Assembly: GCA_900074725.1 (NCBI GenBank)
Contig: LT598461.1
Span: 186,001 to 250,000, forward strand
Source of the DNA: Lachancea dasiensis
Lineage: Eukaryota > Ascomycota > Saccharomycetes > Saccharomycetales > Saccharomycetaceae
Direction: 5' to 3'
Length of the DNA: 64,000 nt
Shown here: in pieces, positions 46,505 to 55,979 of the stretch
Layout: every line of letters starts with the position of its first letter
How positions within the stretch are numbered: position 1 is the first letter of the stretch
Notes under the pieces: generated by a model
Seen by the model: the letters and a program-made list of their open reading frames with translations, nothing else
Told to the model about the DNA's origin: nothing
Database searches by the model: none
Position numbers and translations under genes: made by a program

Positions 46505-48745
46505 TTAGCTATCGCGCTCTGCTCGGATACTTTTTATTTCATTGATGCACTCCCGTCTTAACCCTGTGTCTGCAAAAAGTAAAATAATCCACCGCACAAT
46601 CTCATCGGTAGTAAAAAGATAAAAGTCTCCGTTGGAAAACATATCCATGAGATCAGTCAAGTGGGCCGTTAAGACTTGTCCAATCGTGCCCAGTTTCTCC
46701 CGTAGTTGTTTGCAACCTGCGTCAGAATCCAATCGTGGTTGTTGTGTACTTGCCAAGAGGAGCTTTATCATTTTCGCCAAGTTCTCGGAGTTCTTCTCTG
46801 AGATTACGCGCCAGGTCATAACTTCCTGGATAAAACAATCCACGTAGGTAAATGCTACGAATTCTTTGAGCAGAATGATATTCTGCAACTTAAGTATAGC
46901 GGGCAATGCAACTGTTTCGATGTAAGGTAACAAAGATTCGATCGTTATTCCCCAGTTGGGGTTGTTTTCATTAGTCAAGAAACTTTTGAATTGCCGGTCT
47001 ACCAAGCCTTTGACAGTTTTCTTCATGTTGTTGACGTGGGTGTCTACAAAATGAGAATTGAGTTCTTCCAGTCGATATACCCTTTGCTTGTCGGGATATT
47101 CCGCAACGATATGCTCCACATCGTGATACAACTGGCACCAATCATCACATTTGCATATGCACATAGCCATGAACGAAGTTAGCAAAACGTTGAGCTTATA
47201 ATCGATAACCGCTTCTACTCTTGTTTTAGTAATATCCTGACATCCTGCATCGAATTCTTTCAGCATTTGAAGGCCGAAAGAAGGCAGCGTTGTTATCAGT
47301 ATGCCGTCAGTAAACACCTCGTCAAAGCCTGTTGCTTCATCCCAGTCATTCTGCCATTCGTCTTGCTTGGAAAACTGAGATTTTTCAACAGCGTCCGGCT
47401 GAGATGTCTTAGGCTGTTTGCCATCCTCAGTCTCAATTTCAATCTCATTGTCCCATGCTGTACCTTCTTCTTCATCTCCACTTTCCAGCAACGGATCATC
47501 ATTGTCCCAGCCCCAGCCGTCGTCGGACCCTTGAGAAGTGGTCCTTTTCGATATTACAGATTTGGCCTCAGTTGACGTTTTGGGAACCGACTTTTGAACC
47601 ATAGTTGTACGTCTCCAATTTGAATCTTTGAACAGGTTTCTAATCTTGACCAATTGTCTCTGCAGAAGTTTGTCCAGCATGAGATTGATAATCACGGAGT
47701 CATCGTGCAAAATAGAATCAAGCTCTCTGCCGTCATAGGGCCAAACTCCGTTTGAATTTACAGACATGACCTTAAGCTGGTTATTAAGGTTTAGGATCTG
47801 TTCCTTGTAGCCAGTATCAGATCCAAGTACTTGGCGTGAATTTTGTTTGGAGAATTTGATGATTTCAACTACTAATGTGGACCCCAACCGGGCCAGAATT
47901 GTATTCGCATCGCCTCTCCAAATAATCTCGGATAAAAAGCTCACAATAGCCTCAAAGCTTCGTATCGTCTCGCCAGCGTTGCAATGCCTAGGGATTTTGC
48001 GAAGAGAACAGTTGTCTTGAGTTTCCAAATACGCTCCAGTAGCAAACAAAAACGACTTGAGCTGACCCTGTATCTCCTGCAGCCCAATATAAAGACCATA
48101 GAGTTTCGATAATTTTGTTATTACGGTGTCCTTTATGTCAGTCACTCCGAGAGAGGAGACGAACCAAAAGGTGGTCTCAAATCGGCCATCGGGGAACAGA
48201 CAGGTGTCTAAAAATTCGCGGATGGGTAGATATTCAATCACCGTCTGGTCGGGTCCAGCTTTTATAGAGATATTGAATGTGATCGAATCTGATTCGATTG
48301 TCCACATTTGCTGCATTACCTCTTCGCAGCGTGTGAGCAAATCCAAATGAAGTGTGTTTACATGCAATTTCAGAGACTCTTGGAACTGCAGCGGCAGCGT
48401 GCCGGAATCCAGATTTTGGAGCCTTCTATGGACGTTGTGTAGCGAATGGAAACAGTTCTCCAATTCCCACAACTGAAAGTTCACGCTGAATTCATCCAGC
48501 AGGTCTGATATCACACTCAAACCTTGGTAGGTACCAAGTTGTTTACTAAGCCCAGCGTCGTGGGCCAAGAGTCTCGGCACATCAGTCACCTGCTGATGCA
48601 GCACTTTGGATTCATTGTCTCGAAGCGCCAAGTTTGAGTCTTTTTCTATACTTTCCAGTATCCTCTCTTGATCGCAAACAATCTTCTCTAGCGCCTGAGA
48701 AAGATCCCTCAGTTCATTGTCTACCCTCAAGCTTAGCTGCGCCAT
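46505..48745 (-). CDS. DSL1: Dsl1, ER tethering complex subunit for Golgi-derived COPI vesicles
   Basis: 746 residues, close to S. cerevisiae (754). The N-terminal helical region (about 1-380) binds Tip20. A central acidic, Trp-containing loop (about 400-475) carries WGWDNDDPLL, AWDNEIEIE and NDWDEATGF, the kind of motifs that bind COPI coat subunits. A helical C-terminal domain (about 480-746) binds Sec39. The Dsl1 complex captures retrograde COPI vesicles at the ER and engages SNAREs. The start is the ATG at 48745. Gene order ATX1-DSL1-SIP3 is conserved with YNL259C-YNL257C. Confidence 0.95.
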   Translation of the reverse strand: MAQLSLRVDNELRDLSQALEKIVCDQERILESIEKDSNLALRDNESKVLHQQVTDVPRLLAHDAGLSKQLGTYQGLSVISDLLDEFSVNFQLWELENCFHSLHNVHRRLQNLDSGTLPLQFQESLKLHVNTLHLDLLTRCEEVMQQMWTIESDSITFNISIKAGPDQTVIEYLPIREFLDTCLFPDGRFETTFWFVSSLGVTDIKDTVITKLSKLYGLYIGLQEIQGQLKSFLFATGAYLETQDNCSLRKIPRHCNAGETIRSFEAIVSFLSEIIWRGDANTILARLGSTLVVEIIKFSKQNSRQVLGSDTGYKEQILNLNNQLKVMSVNSNGVWPYDGRELDSILHDDSVIINLMLDKLLQRQLVKIRNLFKDSNWRRTTMVQKSVPKTSTEAKSVISKRTTSQGSDDGWGWDNDDPLLESGDEEEGTAWDNEIEIETEDGKQPKTSQPDAVEKSQFSKQDEWQNDWDEATGFDEVFTDGILITTLPSFGLQMLKEFDAGCQDITKTRVEAVIDYKLNVLLTSFMAMCICKCDDWCQLYHDVEHIVAEYPDKQRVYRLEELNSHFVDTHVNNMKKTVKGLVDRQFKSFLTNENNPNWGITIESLLPYIETVALPAILKLQNIILLKEFVAFTYVDCFIQEVMTWRVISEKNSENLAKMIKLLLASTQQPRLDSDAGCKQLREKLGTIGQVLTAHLTDLMDMFSNGDFYLFTTDEIVRWIILLFADTGLRRECINEIKSIRAERDS

Positions 48746-49382
48746 TGATTATTCCGAATAACCTGATCGGACAACGAGGAGAACCCACTGCTATGGAAGC
48801 ATGTCTAACTTTATGAATCCATCTTAAGGTAGCGAGATCACAAGAACTTTTTAGTGCAAAGTGATAAGTCAACAGTCAATACTTAAGTTCAATCAATACT
48901 TAATTTACAATTATGCTACAAGAAATGTCCTTCTGTCTGTATCTTAGATCAGGTTTTTGATGAATGTTGGATAGGAAAAAGTTATCTATCATAATTGATC
49001 TGAGTGAGCTGAGTAAGTTATCATCATGCTAAAAATACAGAGAGAAGTCATCCCTTTCAAAGATTTTCTTAACAGAAATTGACAGCTGAAAACCTGGACG
49101 CAAGTAATCTTACTGGCACAGATTTTACAGCTTGCGAATTTCTCAATACAAGTGCTACACAAAACATTTGCTTGAGGTATAGCCAGCAATATCAAGTTGG
49201 TATCCGAACCGTGCAAACTTTCGGTGTGGTTGTCTTAGAAGAATCGCCAATTTGTTCTTCTTATATAGACCCGGAAATTGGCGAAAAAATTCAAATGTGG
49301 CCGGGTAACACCGCCGCCAAGCACTTCAAGGGCTTGCCAACAAAATCATCGTTGGGATGGCTCGACAAGATGCATTGTGCTT
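48746..49382. other. Interval between SIP3 3' end and DSL1 promoter
   Basis: 637 bp. A perfect Reb1-type CCGGGTAA is at 49301-49308. A plus-strand open frame (49079-49408) starts with TTG and runs into the SIP3 3' end; it has no recognisable domain. A GTAAGT-like site precedes it near 49013, but splicing from the nearby ATG at 48964 would not keep the frame. Confidence 0.5.
49301..49308 (+). promoter_or_regulatory. Reb1-type site CCGGGTAA downstream of SIP3
   Basis: Perfect core, 75 bp beyond the SIP3 stop and about 555 bp upstream of DSL1. Its position suits a roadblock against read-through or a nucleosome-free region for DSL1; this is an inference. Confidence 0.5.
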
Positions 49383-52300
49383 TCATAGTAGTTGTTGGAC
49401 CCTCTTAAGCTCATGGCGGCACTTGTCGCAATGCAATCTAAGATGTGCGTCTTGGTTCCAAGTTTCCTGCATGTCTTGCTCGACCGAGACACAATTTTGT
49501 ATTTCAGCAGACAAGAATGCTAGGTAATCGCCATGGACCATACCTTTTTCCATGGTGTTAAGAATTTTGAGCTCCACGAGTAGCTCGTTACGCTTCAAAG
49601 CTATTTGGTGGCGCGTAGTGCGGTATCTGCTTTCGATGTCGTGGTCGGATGTCATGAACTTCTCGAAGCATTGGCCATTCCCGCTGGTCAGCGCCTCCGT
49701 CATCAAATCCAGGTCCTCTATGTATAGTGCTCTCTTCATGGGCTCTTGGTCGCCATCCAGGTAGCTTCTGAAAAGGTTTTCTGCGTGTCTTACGGACCAG
49801 TAATTCCAGGACGAACGGCCTGCCAGCAAGAGGTTTGCAACAAGCGACAGTAAGAGCCCCAGCAGGAGAAACCTGTTGAGAGCCACCACGTTGGTTAATA
49901 TAGCATGAAGCAGGTGGAAAGACAGCCTTAGAAGTGCAAAGATGATGTTGACCGTATAGAATAGCGTGCACTTCATTACGAACCTCAACAAAGAGCTCCT
50001 CGAATATGTTGCAACTTCACCGCTGTTCATGTCGGGGTATTTTTGCTTGTCATCCACCAATATTAGCTGACCGCAGAGGCGGATGGCTTTCAAAACTCTG
50101 CCGTGTTTTCCAATTTTATCGAGATATTGTTGAATGAGTTGGCGAAGTAATTGATGCTCATAGTACATAAACCGCAACACCAGATTCTCGGCCATTTTAT
50201 CAAATATGTTCAATTGTTCATTTGAAGCTGACTGCTTTCCATCGAAAAAAGTTACATCATAGTAGTGATACAGGGAAGAAGTTCCTACGCCTTTTCCCTG
50301 ATTTTGGTTGTCTCTGGTGTCAAGTCTTGAAATGAGTATTAGTTTCGATCGTACACTGAAGGGCTTGGCTAATGGAATTTTCAATTTCGCAGTTTGTTGG
50401 TCAACTTCGTAGTATAGATTTTCGTTGACCATTTTGATTGACTGCAACACATTCAAGGAAAGGGGATCATCATTAGAGCCATCTTCGTTTGCCGCAGAAG
50501 AAAAAAAGCCTTGGGTTGGATCTACCTTAACACGTATCATTCTAAATGCCTCATTAAAACTATCCTTTTCCTTGACGTACCAAGCAGGTGCCGTGTTACC
50601 CGAAGGAGAGTCTTGAGCCAAAAGGAAGCTTCGCGGAAAGAGATTTGATTTACCTCCAAAAAGTACGTGCATCAAGCCCCTGGGGGGAATGTTAAAATCA
50701 GCCTTAAATACCGATTTGAAGTTATTCTGGAATCCTAATTGACGTTTTGTCAGCTCGTAAAAAGACTGATCCATTCCTCGAAATAGTCCGTCAAGGTTTC
50801 TGGATTTTTGATAGCCGGCATTTTCATCCACCACTTTTTCATCTTGATTTTGTGATGCATAATCTTTATCGAGACCTTCAAACACATGAAGCATTTCCTT
50901 TTCGTTTCTAACACGGTCTATGGTTCCATTTTGTATTAAACTTTTGAGCTTGGCGTAAACTAGGTTAGGATCATCAAAAAAGATTGAAATAGTCATTGAA
51001 TGCTCATGAGTATCATGAAGTTTCATTACAGCCATTGCATTGGTATCATTAGCTTTTTTAACCTCTTCGACAGCTACGAACTCCGTCAAGCTTCGAGCTA
51101 GGAGACATATAAATCCCATGGAGTTCATGTAAAAATATATGTTTCTTAATGTTACGAAACACATCCCAGAAAACCCTTGCTTTGTATTGGGAGACCATGA
51201 GCACGGGAATGATAAAAGTAGTAGTTCCTTAAACTCATCTTGATTCCGCAAGTCAGCACTGGAGAAAAACAGGCTTTTAAATTGAAGATCCCTATTACGC
51301 ATATCCCGGGGATAAAAATCCGGATAAGAAATAGGGCTCCAAATTGGTGACGTTGGGTCCATTTCAGGGCAAAGATTATACAAGGGAACATCTTTCAATG
51401 GATTGAATTCCATTTGAGTTTCTTTTTTGATGTTATAGCAGTATTCACTCCAGTTAACACTGCCCCAATAATTTGCCATTATCGCGTTGGGAACCCCGTC
51501 ATTGGTCAGAAAAAAGTTTGAAATAATGCTCAACTTAGTAAGTTTTGTCATTATGGGAGTCTTAATCAGAGGATTTTGAAATGGAGAGTCGTGTGGGAAT
51601 ATAATACTTCCAGTTTCTGAAAAGGCAGCCTGCATCAGCTGTAGAATTGATTTTCCATAGTGACCATCTTCATCAAAGGACGTCAATTGTTGTTCAGTAA
51701 TGCTTGTTGAACTACATGCAAACTCATAAAAGACCGGAGGTACTCTTGAGAAGGCCAGTTCATATTCAATATCACCGCGTTCGAGCAGTAATACCCTCTT
51801 CTTTGCCTCTTCAAAAGCGGTTAGCCATGCCCTAAGGTCATCAATTGTTTCGGCTTGGAAAACAAGCGACATGCGCTCGGCTGTATTTGTTCGTCCATGG
51901 CTCTTTCCTGGCTCTACACCTGCTATTTGAGCTTCAAAACAAAATTTTCGCTCTTCATTTGGATCATAACGAACATTCATCAAAAGAACACCAAACTTGT
52001 CGGTTTCTTCCACAGCCGTTAGAGCAGGAGAAAGTAAAAAGAGGCCAAAAACAGAATTTTTCAAAAAACACCACCTCCGCACCCACACTGTTCGGACAGG
52101 CTTTCCTACCATTGTTTTCATAAATAGCCACCCAGCTTTTTCTGTTGAGGCCTTCACGCCAGTTTGTATATTTTGATGCAACGTGGCATGATTGATACCC
52201 TTGATATTGTAATCATTAAGATCTCGAGAGGGCTCCAGCTGTTTGCTTGTAAATGCTAGAACTTGCGCTTTCGCTTTCTCCATGTCCTCAGAAGAAGAGA

Positions 52301-53069
52301 GGTTATTTTTCTTCATTTCTTTATGCCATTGCTGATGTTTCAGTAGTAAGTTGAGCTGCTGGTCGTTGTCTTTCGCATTCATGATTGCATTTCTCAAGGA
52401 ACCACGCCTTACGAGAGTGTTCACGACTGTGGTCATGGCTTCGTCGAGCGATTCTTGAAATTTAGTTATTTCCCACGCCAGGTCTAGAGATACTGCCAAG
52501 TAACTTTTTCGAACCTCAAATAACTGAAATGCATCTTCGCGAATGCTAGATGGCTCCATATGGGGGCCCTGAACCTTGGTAGCTTGATATTTGGCCAGAA
52601 GCATATCATACTTAGCCTGGTAGTAATCAAAGTTTTTGCGCTTTTCCTTATAAGGTTCAACGATGGCGGTCAAGATCATCTCCAAACTAGATAGAAAGGA
52701 CTCTGGGTCACCACGTAGCAATAACAAAAGTCTGCTTGATAGGTGGCAAAGGTCATCGTGAAACTCTGTTAACGTTGATGGCGTGTAAAGCTGATTCTCT
52801 ACAATCCCATTATAGAGGTAGTCAGAGGGAGGCAGTGACTGTGCAAAAAAAGTGTCGCTGAGCTGTTTGAAGTCGTCTAGTGACGGTAAAAATTTAAGTT
52901 TGTAAAACCGCGAGACGTTCTCAATCCAACTTTCGAGCGACTCCACTTGAACTTGATAGAAGTTTGCACTAGCTCTGAATGATGGGGAATCCAAGGAAGC
53001 CTCTTTGAATGATACTGACATAAGTTTCAGCAACGGATTTGAAACCTTTTGAGTTTTTTTATCCGACAT
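49383..53069 (-). CDS. SIP3: Sip3 (Lam3/Ysp1 family), sterol-transfer-like membrane contact protein
   Basis: 1228 residues, the family length. Parts in order: an N-terminal BAR-like helical region (about 1-290); a PH domain (about 308-425; AGWLFMKTMVGKPVRTVWVRRWCFLK); a GRAM-like region (about 640-720); a StART-like VASt domain (about 785-970); and two C-terminal hydrophobic segments (about 1025-1090) that anchor it in the ER. Lam-family proteins sit at ER-plasma membrane contact sites and some move sterols. S. cerevisiae Sip3 was first found as an Snf1 interactor and has a duplicate, YSP1; only one copy is seen here. The start is the ATG at 53069. Confidence 0.93.
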   Translation of the reverse strand: MSDKKTQKVSNPLLKLMSVSFKEASLDSPSFRASANFYQVQVESLESWIENVSRFYKLKFLPSLDDFKQLSDTFFAQSLPPSDYLYNGIVENQLYTPSTLTEFHDDLCHLSSRLLLLLRGDPESFLSSLEMILTAIVEPYKEKRKNFDYYQAKYDMLLAKYQATKVQGPHMEPSSIREDAFQLFEVRKSYLAVSLDLAWEITKFQESLDEAMTTVVNTLVRRGSLRNAIMNAKDNDQQLNLLLKHQQWHKEMKKNNLSSSEDMEKAKAQVLAFTSKQLEPSRDLNDYNIKGINHATLHQNIQTGVKASTEKAGWLFMKTMVGKPVRTVWVRRWCFLKNSVFGLFLLSPALTAVEETDKFGVLLMNVRYDPNEERKFCFEAQIAGVEPGKSHGRTNTAERMSLVFQAETIDDLRAWLTAFEEAKKRVLLLERGDIEYELAFSRVPPVFYEFACSSTSITEQQLTSFDEDGHYGKSILQLMQAAFSETGSIIFPHDSPFQNPLIKTPIMTKLTKLSIISNFFLTNDGVPNAIMANYWGSVNWSEYCYNIKKETQMEFNPLKDVPLYNLCPEMDPTSPIWSPISYPDFYPRDMRNRDLQFKSLFFSSADLRNQDEFKELLLLSFPCSWSPNTKQGFSGMCFVTLRNIYFYMNSMGFICLLARSLTEFVAVEEVKKANDTNAMAVMKLHDTHEHSMTISIFFDDPNLVYAKLKSLIQNGTIDRVRNEKEMLHVFEGLDKDYASQNQDEKVVDENAGYQKSRNLDGLFRGMDQSFYELTKRQLGFQNNFKSVFKADFNIPPRGLMHVLFGGKSNLFPRSFLLAQDSPSGNTAPAWYVKEKDSFNEAFRMIRVKVDPTQGFFSSAANEDGSNDDPLSLNVLQSIKMVNENLYYEVDQQTAKLKIPLAKPFSVRSKLILISRLDTRDNQNQGKGVGTSSLYHYYDVTFFDGKQSASNEQLNIFDKMAENLVLRFMYYEHQLLRQLIQQYLDKIGKHGRVLKAIRLCGQLILVDDKQKYPDMNSGEVATYSRSSLLRFVMKCTLFYTVNIIFALLRLSFHLLHAILTNVVALNRFLLLGLLLSLVANLLLAGRSSWNYWSVRHAENLFRSYLDGDQEPMKRALYIEDLDLMTEALTSGNGQCFEKFMTSDHDIESRYRTTRHQIALKRNELLVELKILNTMEKGMVHGDYLAFLSAEIQNCVSVEQDMQETWNQDAHLRLHCDKCRHELKRVQQLL

Positions 53070-53285
53070 TCTGAAATGACAATGGAATGATCAGCGTCTT
53101 CGACAACCCATGTACCAGTGGTAAGGCGCTTCTGATGAGAAGAAAGGGGAGTAAGACTTGTCTTCATTTGCTTGCGCTATGTTTCAATGCTACTTTTCTA
53201 AAATCCTATGTGAGTAGTATCGCCCCTACAATGTGAAATACTATTCGTGTCATATGACCTCAACGGGCCCGGTACCATGATAGAA

Positions 53286-54503
53286 TCAAAAACCTTTCTT
53301 AGCAAGGTTATTAGCAACGCCGAGATAAAATTCGAGCATGTCTACATCAGGTTCCAACTTCTGCTCTATCTCCCTTTTCGGTGCAAAAACATTTGATATG
53401 TCTTTCTGGAGTTTGTTTTTCCAGTTGATTATATCCAAGTGATCAGCGTTTTTTATTGTACCCATATATTCGCCCCACTTGCTGCTTTCTACACTGACAA
53501 GTCCATCATTCGGTACTCCATTTGATCGTTTAAATACTATGTGCCATGAGGTGTTGAAAATATTGTACCATTTGGGACACATAGACGCTCCATAGCTCAT
53601 ATACTTGACACCTGGATCGTCCTGTGTCTTCTTGTTGAAAGACTCCATGTTCTTGGTGGTCAGCTGGTAAATTGCAAGCGGTAAAATTCGAGTGGGCTCC
53701 CCCACAGCAAGCTTCTTTTGAACATTTTTTGACAGCTCAACCACGAAGTCGGCCATTTCAGAGCCACGGTGTGGGGTCGAAACAGTGGTCAAAGTTACAA
53801 CTTCGAAGTTCTTGTTGGGAATGTTGGAAATTAAAAATCGACAATCCAACCCGCCCATGGAGTGTGCAATGAGGTTGACCTTAATAGGGTCGCGAGTTTT
53901 AGAAGAGCTCACGTTCTCCTCTGTATTGTAGATAGCATCCTCATTTTTGGAAATTCTCAGCGATCTTGTTTCTCTCTCGATACAATCATTGAGAGTGCGA
54001 GCTCGCTCTTCAATGCTGGCAAATCCTGGAACTTTGGCCGAGATTACGGTGCAACCTTTGGCTTCAAGTGCCTGCTGGACACCAAACCAATATTCGACCT
54101 CCAGTAGTCCCTTTAATCTTGAATTCTCGGACTCTTCTTCCAGAAACTGCTCAGAGTTACTGCTTTTAGAATGGCTCGTTAAAATCCTGGTTAAATGGCC
54201 AACCGAAGGTAAAATAATCAAACGATCGAAACCTGAAAGCCCATGACATAAGACAATAGGGTTCTTCGGGGCACTGAACTTGGCGAGCTTGAGGTGTGTT
54301 CTCCCAGCTGTTTGTCTCCTCTCAAAATCGTGTTTTATAACCTTGTCGTATGACTGCTGAAATGCCTGCAAATCTGCATCGCCAAAGGCATGGCTAACGC
54401 ACCTCAGAGACGGATGCGTCTTTGTCTCATCCGGCTGAAAGGGTTCCTTATGTAACCAAGTAGTAGAAACCGTCCCCCAAACCGTATGCGGCAGGAATAA
54501 CAT
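53286..54503 (-). CDS. TGL2: Tgl2-like mitochondrial lipase
   Basis: 405 residues from the ATG at 54503; the frame runs one codon further upstream only to a TTG. This is longer than S. cerevisiae Tgl2 (326). An alpha/beta-hydrolase: oxyanion-region CHGLSGFDRL (about 88-97), nucleophile elbow AHSMGG with the Ser near 216, TVSTPHRGSEMADFV (about 250) and a C-terminal His in NADHLDIINW. The first elbow residue is Ala rather than the usual Gly (AHSMG instead of GHSMG), a tolerated variant in lipases. Tgl2 hydrolyses tri- and diacylglycerols with short-chain fatty acids in vitro and is mitochondrial in S. cerevisiae. Confidence 0.88.
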   Translation of the reverse strand: MLFLPHTVWGTVSTTWLHKEPFQPDETKTHPSLRCVSHAFGDADLQAFQQSYDKVIKHDFERRQTAGRTHLKLAKFSAPKNPIVLCHGLSGFDRLIILPSVGHLTRILTSHSKSSNSEQFLEEESENSRLKGLLEVEYWFGVQQALEAKGCTVISAKVPGFASIEERARTLNDCIERETRSLRISKNEDAIYNTEENVSSSKTRDPIKVNLIAHSMGGLDCRFLISNIPNKNFEVVTLTTVSTPHRGSEMADFVVELSKNVQKKLAVGEPTRILPLAIYQLTTKNMESFNKKTQDDPGVKYMSYGASMCPKWYNIFNTSWHIVFKRSNGVPNDGLVSVESSKWGEYMGTIKNADHLDIINWKNKLQKDISNVFAPKREIEQKLEPDVDMLEFYLGVANNLAKKGF

Positions 54504-54643
54504 CAATAGAGCAAGTTTTTAAGGTCTTGTCAATAATGTGTATTGTCTGTTAAATGCAATTGAAATCGATGCTCTCGTATTTGTTCACCTTGCACGGTAA
54601 GTGATCGCATGCGAAAGAAGAACCTGCATAACTTGCCGAGCAT

Positions 54644-55642
54644 CTAATGCTGCTGGGTTATCTTTTTGGAGCTTTGACAAAAGTCTACGTGAACTCTTCT
54701 GTCATCAATGAGTACACCCTCCATCTTAAAGTAGGCCATTTCGCAAGACTTGTTATCGGCGAATTCTATGAAACCATAGCACAAAGAGGCACCTGTCTCC
54801 TTGTCGTGTACAATTTCAATGGTGTCAATTGTTCCGAAGCGATGAAAGATCACTGCCAAGTCTTTGGCCTTGGTCATGGGATTTAATTTGCAGATAAAGA
54901 GAACTCTATCAGATGGTTTGATTCCTACATGTGGAATGTCTCCAAGAATTTCTAGTGTGACCTCCTTGGAGTGCATACTGCCTAGGCTTTTACCAGTGCT
55001 ATCTAATTTGTTTGTTTCAATAGCTATCATTTCAGGCGGCAATCTAACATCTTCCAGAGGTAAACCGACCTCCACTAGTTTAAAACCTTCGGGATCAGGA
55101 AAAGGATCATGTAAGATGTACGCATTCTTGATACGAATGTCGACCTCAGGGCGACATTCCTTATCGACTGTTTGGTTACTCCAGTCCTGAAGCACTCCTA
55201 AGGACTCTGCAGTAACTTTCCCAAAAACTACCACGTCTTCGTAAGTATTTCCATCCTCTGCGAGCGAAAACATAAACTTGGATCCTAATACCGGTACATG
55301 ACCCTCAACAATCGAGGTAAGAAATGCTACATCGCCCAGTTGTGCTCTTCTGGTTTTCTGGAAAGGAGCTGAAGATCTTAGCAGCTGGCCCGAGCCCTGT
55401 TTTTCTGAAGCGGCCAGACCCTGAATGGAAGTACTATGAAATCTGAGTGAGTCTCTTAAGTTGTTACCGACTAGTGCATCGCCACATTCAATTGAGAACG
55501 ATTTCTGTAGGTTGTAGAAACACTGATACCTGAAAAATCCACTTTTACAAAGCTTGAGGAAGTTGAACGCTTCAACTGGATACGCCTCGCAGTCCGTGTC
55601 AACTACCAAATCCCCTTTGGTGGTCTCTAGTAGTACACTCAT
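54644..55642 (-). CDS. Cyclophilin-RRM protein, PPIL4/Cyp6-like
   Basis: 332 residues. The N-terminal cyclophilin-type fold (about 1-170) starts MSVLLETTKGDLVVDTDCEA, followed by AFNFLKLCKSGFF and FSIECGD. The usual catalytic FHR and GTxxGGxSIxG segments are degenerate here, so isomerase activity is doubtful. A C-terminal RRM (about 238-318) has RNP2 VLFICKL and RNP1 LCYGFIEF. This domain pair is that of nuclear PPIL4 (S. pombe Cyp6 type), linked to transcription and RNA processing. To my knowledge none of the eight S. cerevisiae cyclophilins has an RRM, so the gene was probably lost in that lineage. The start is the ATG at 55642. Confidence 0.85.
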   Translation of the reverse strand: MSVLLETTKGDLVVDTDCEAYPVEAFNFLKLCKSGFFRYQCFYNLQKSFSIECGDALVGNNLRDSLRFHSTSIQGLAASEKQGSGQLLRSSAPFQKTRRAQLGDVAFLTSIVEGHVPVLGSKFMFSLAEDGNTYEDVVVFGKVTAESLGVLQDWSNQTVDKECRPEVDIRIKNAYILHDPFPDPEGFKLVEVGLPLEDVRLPPEMIAIETNKLDSTGKSLGSMHSKEVTLEILGDIPHVGIKPSDRVLFICKLNPMTKAKDLAVIFHRFGTIDTIEIVHDKETGASLCYGFIEFADNKSCEMAYFKMEGVLIDDRRVHVDFCQSSKKITQQH

Positions 55643-55979
55643 GGGTTAGTTGTGTACTGTATCGCCGCTTGGCTTTGCTCAGCTCATCTCGGTAAATAAT
55701 TGCCCGAGCAGTTCAAGTCCCGTGTCAGCAGAAGTCACTATTGTATAAAGATAGCTTCGCCCATAGTTATCGCGCTTTAAAGAAGAATCAAAATAGTGCC
55801 AATTGGACTAGCTACGACCATCATGTACAATCTTTTGGAACTATTTTTTTATATCTGTTGAGTCTTCTGTTAACTACGTAAAACGGTTTGTAAGGATGCA
55901 TTATGTCTGACTGCAGGTAGAATTAGCCAGAGACCCCGCTACATATATTATGTCTGTGGATTTAAAAGTTCATTGAGCT
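55643..55979. other. COQ6 3' flank and cyclophilin-RRM promoter
   Basis: 337 bp between two minus-strand genes, AT-rich, with no supported feature. Confidence 0.5.
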
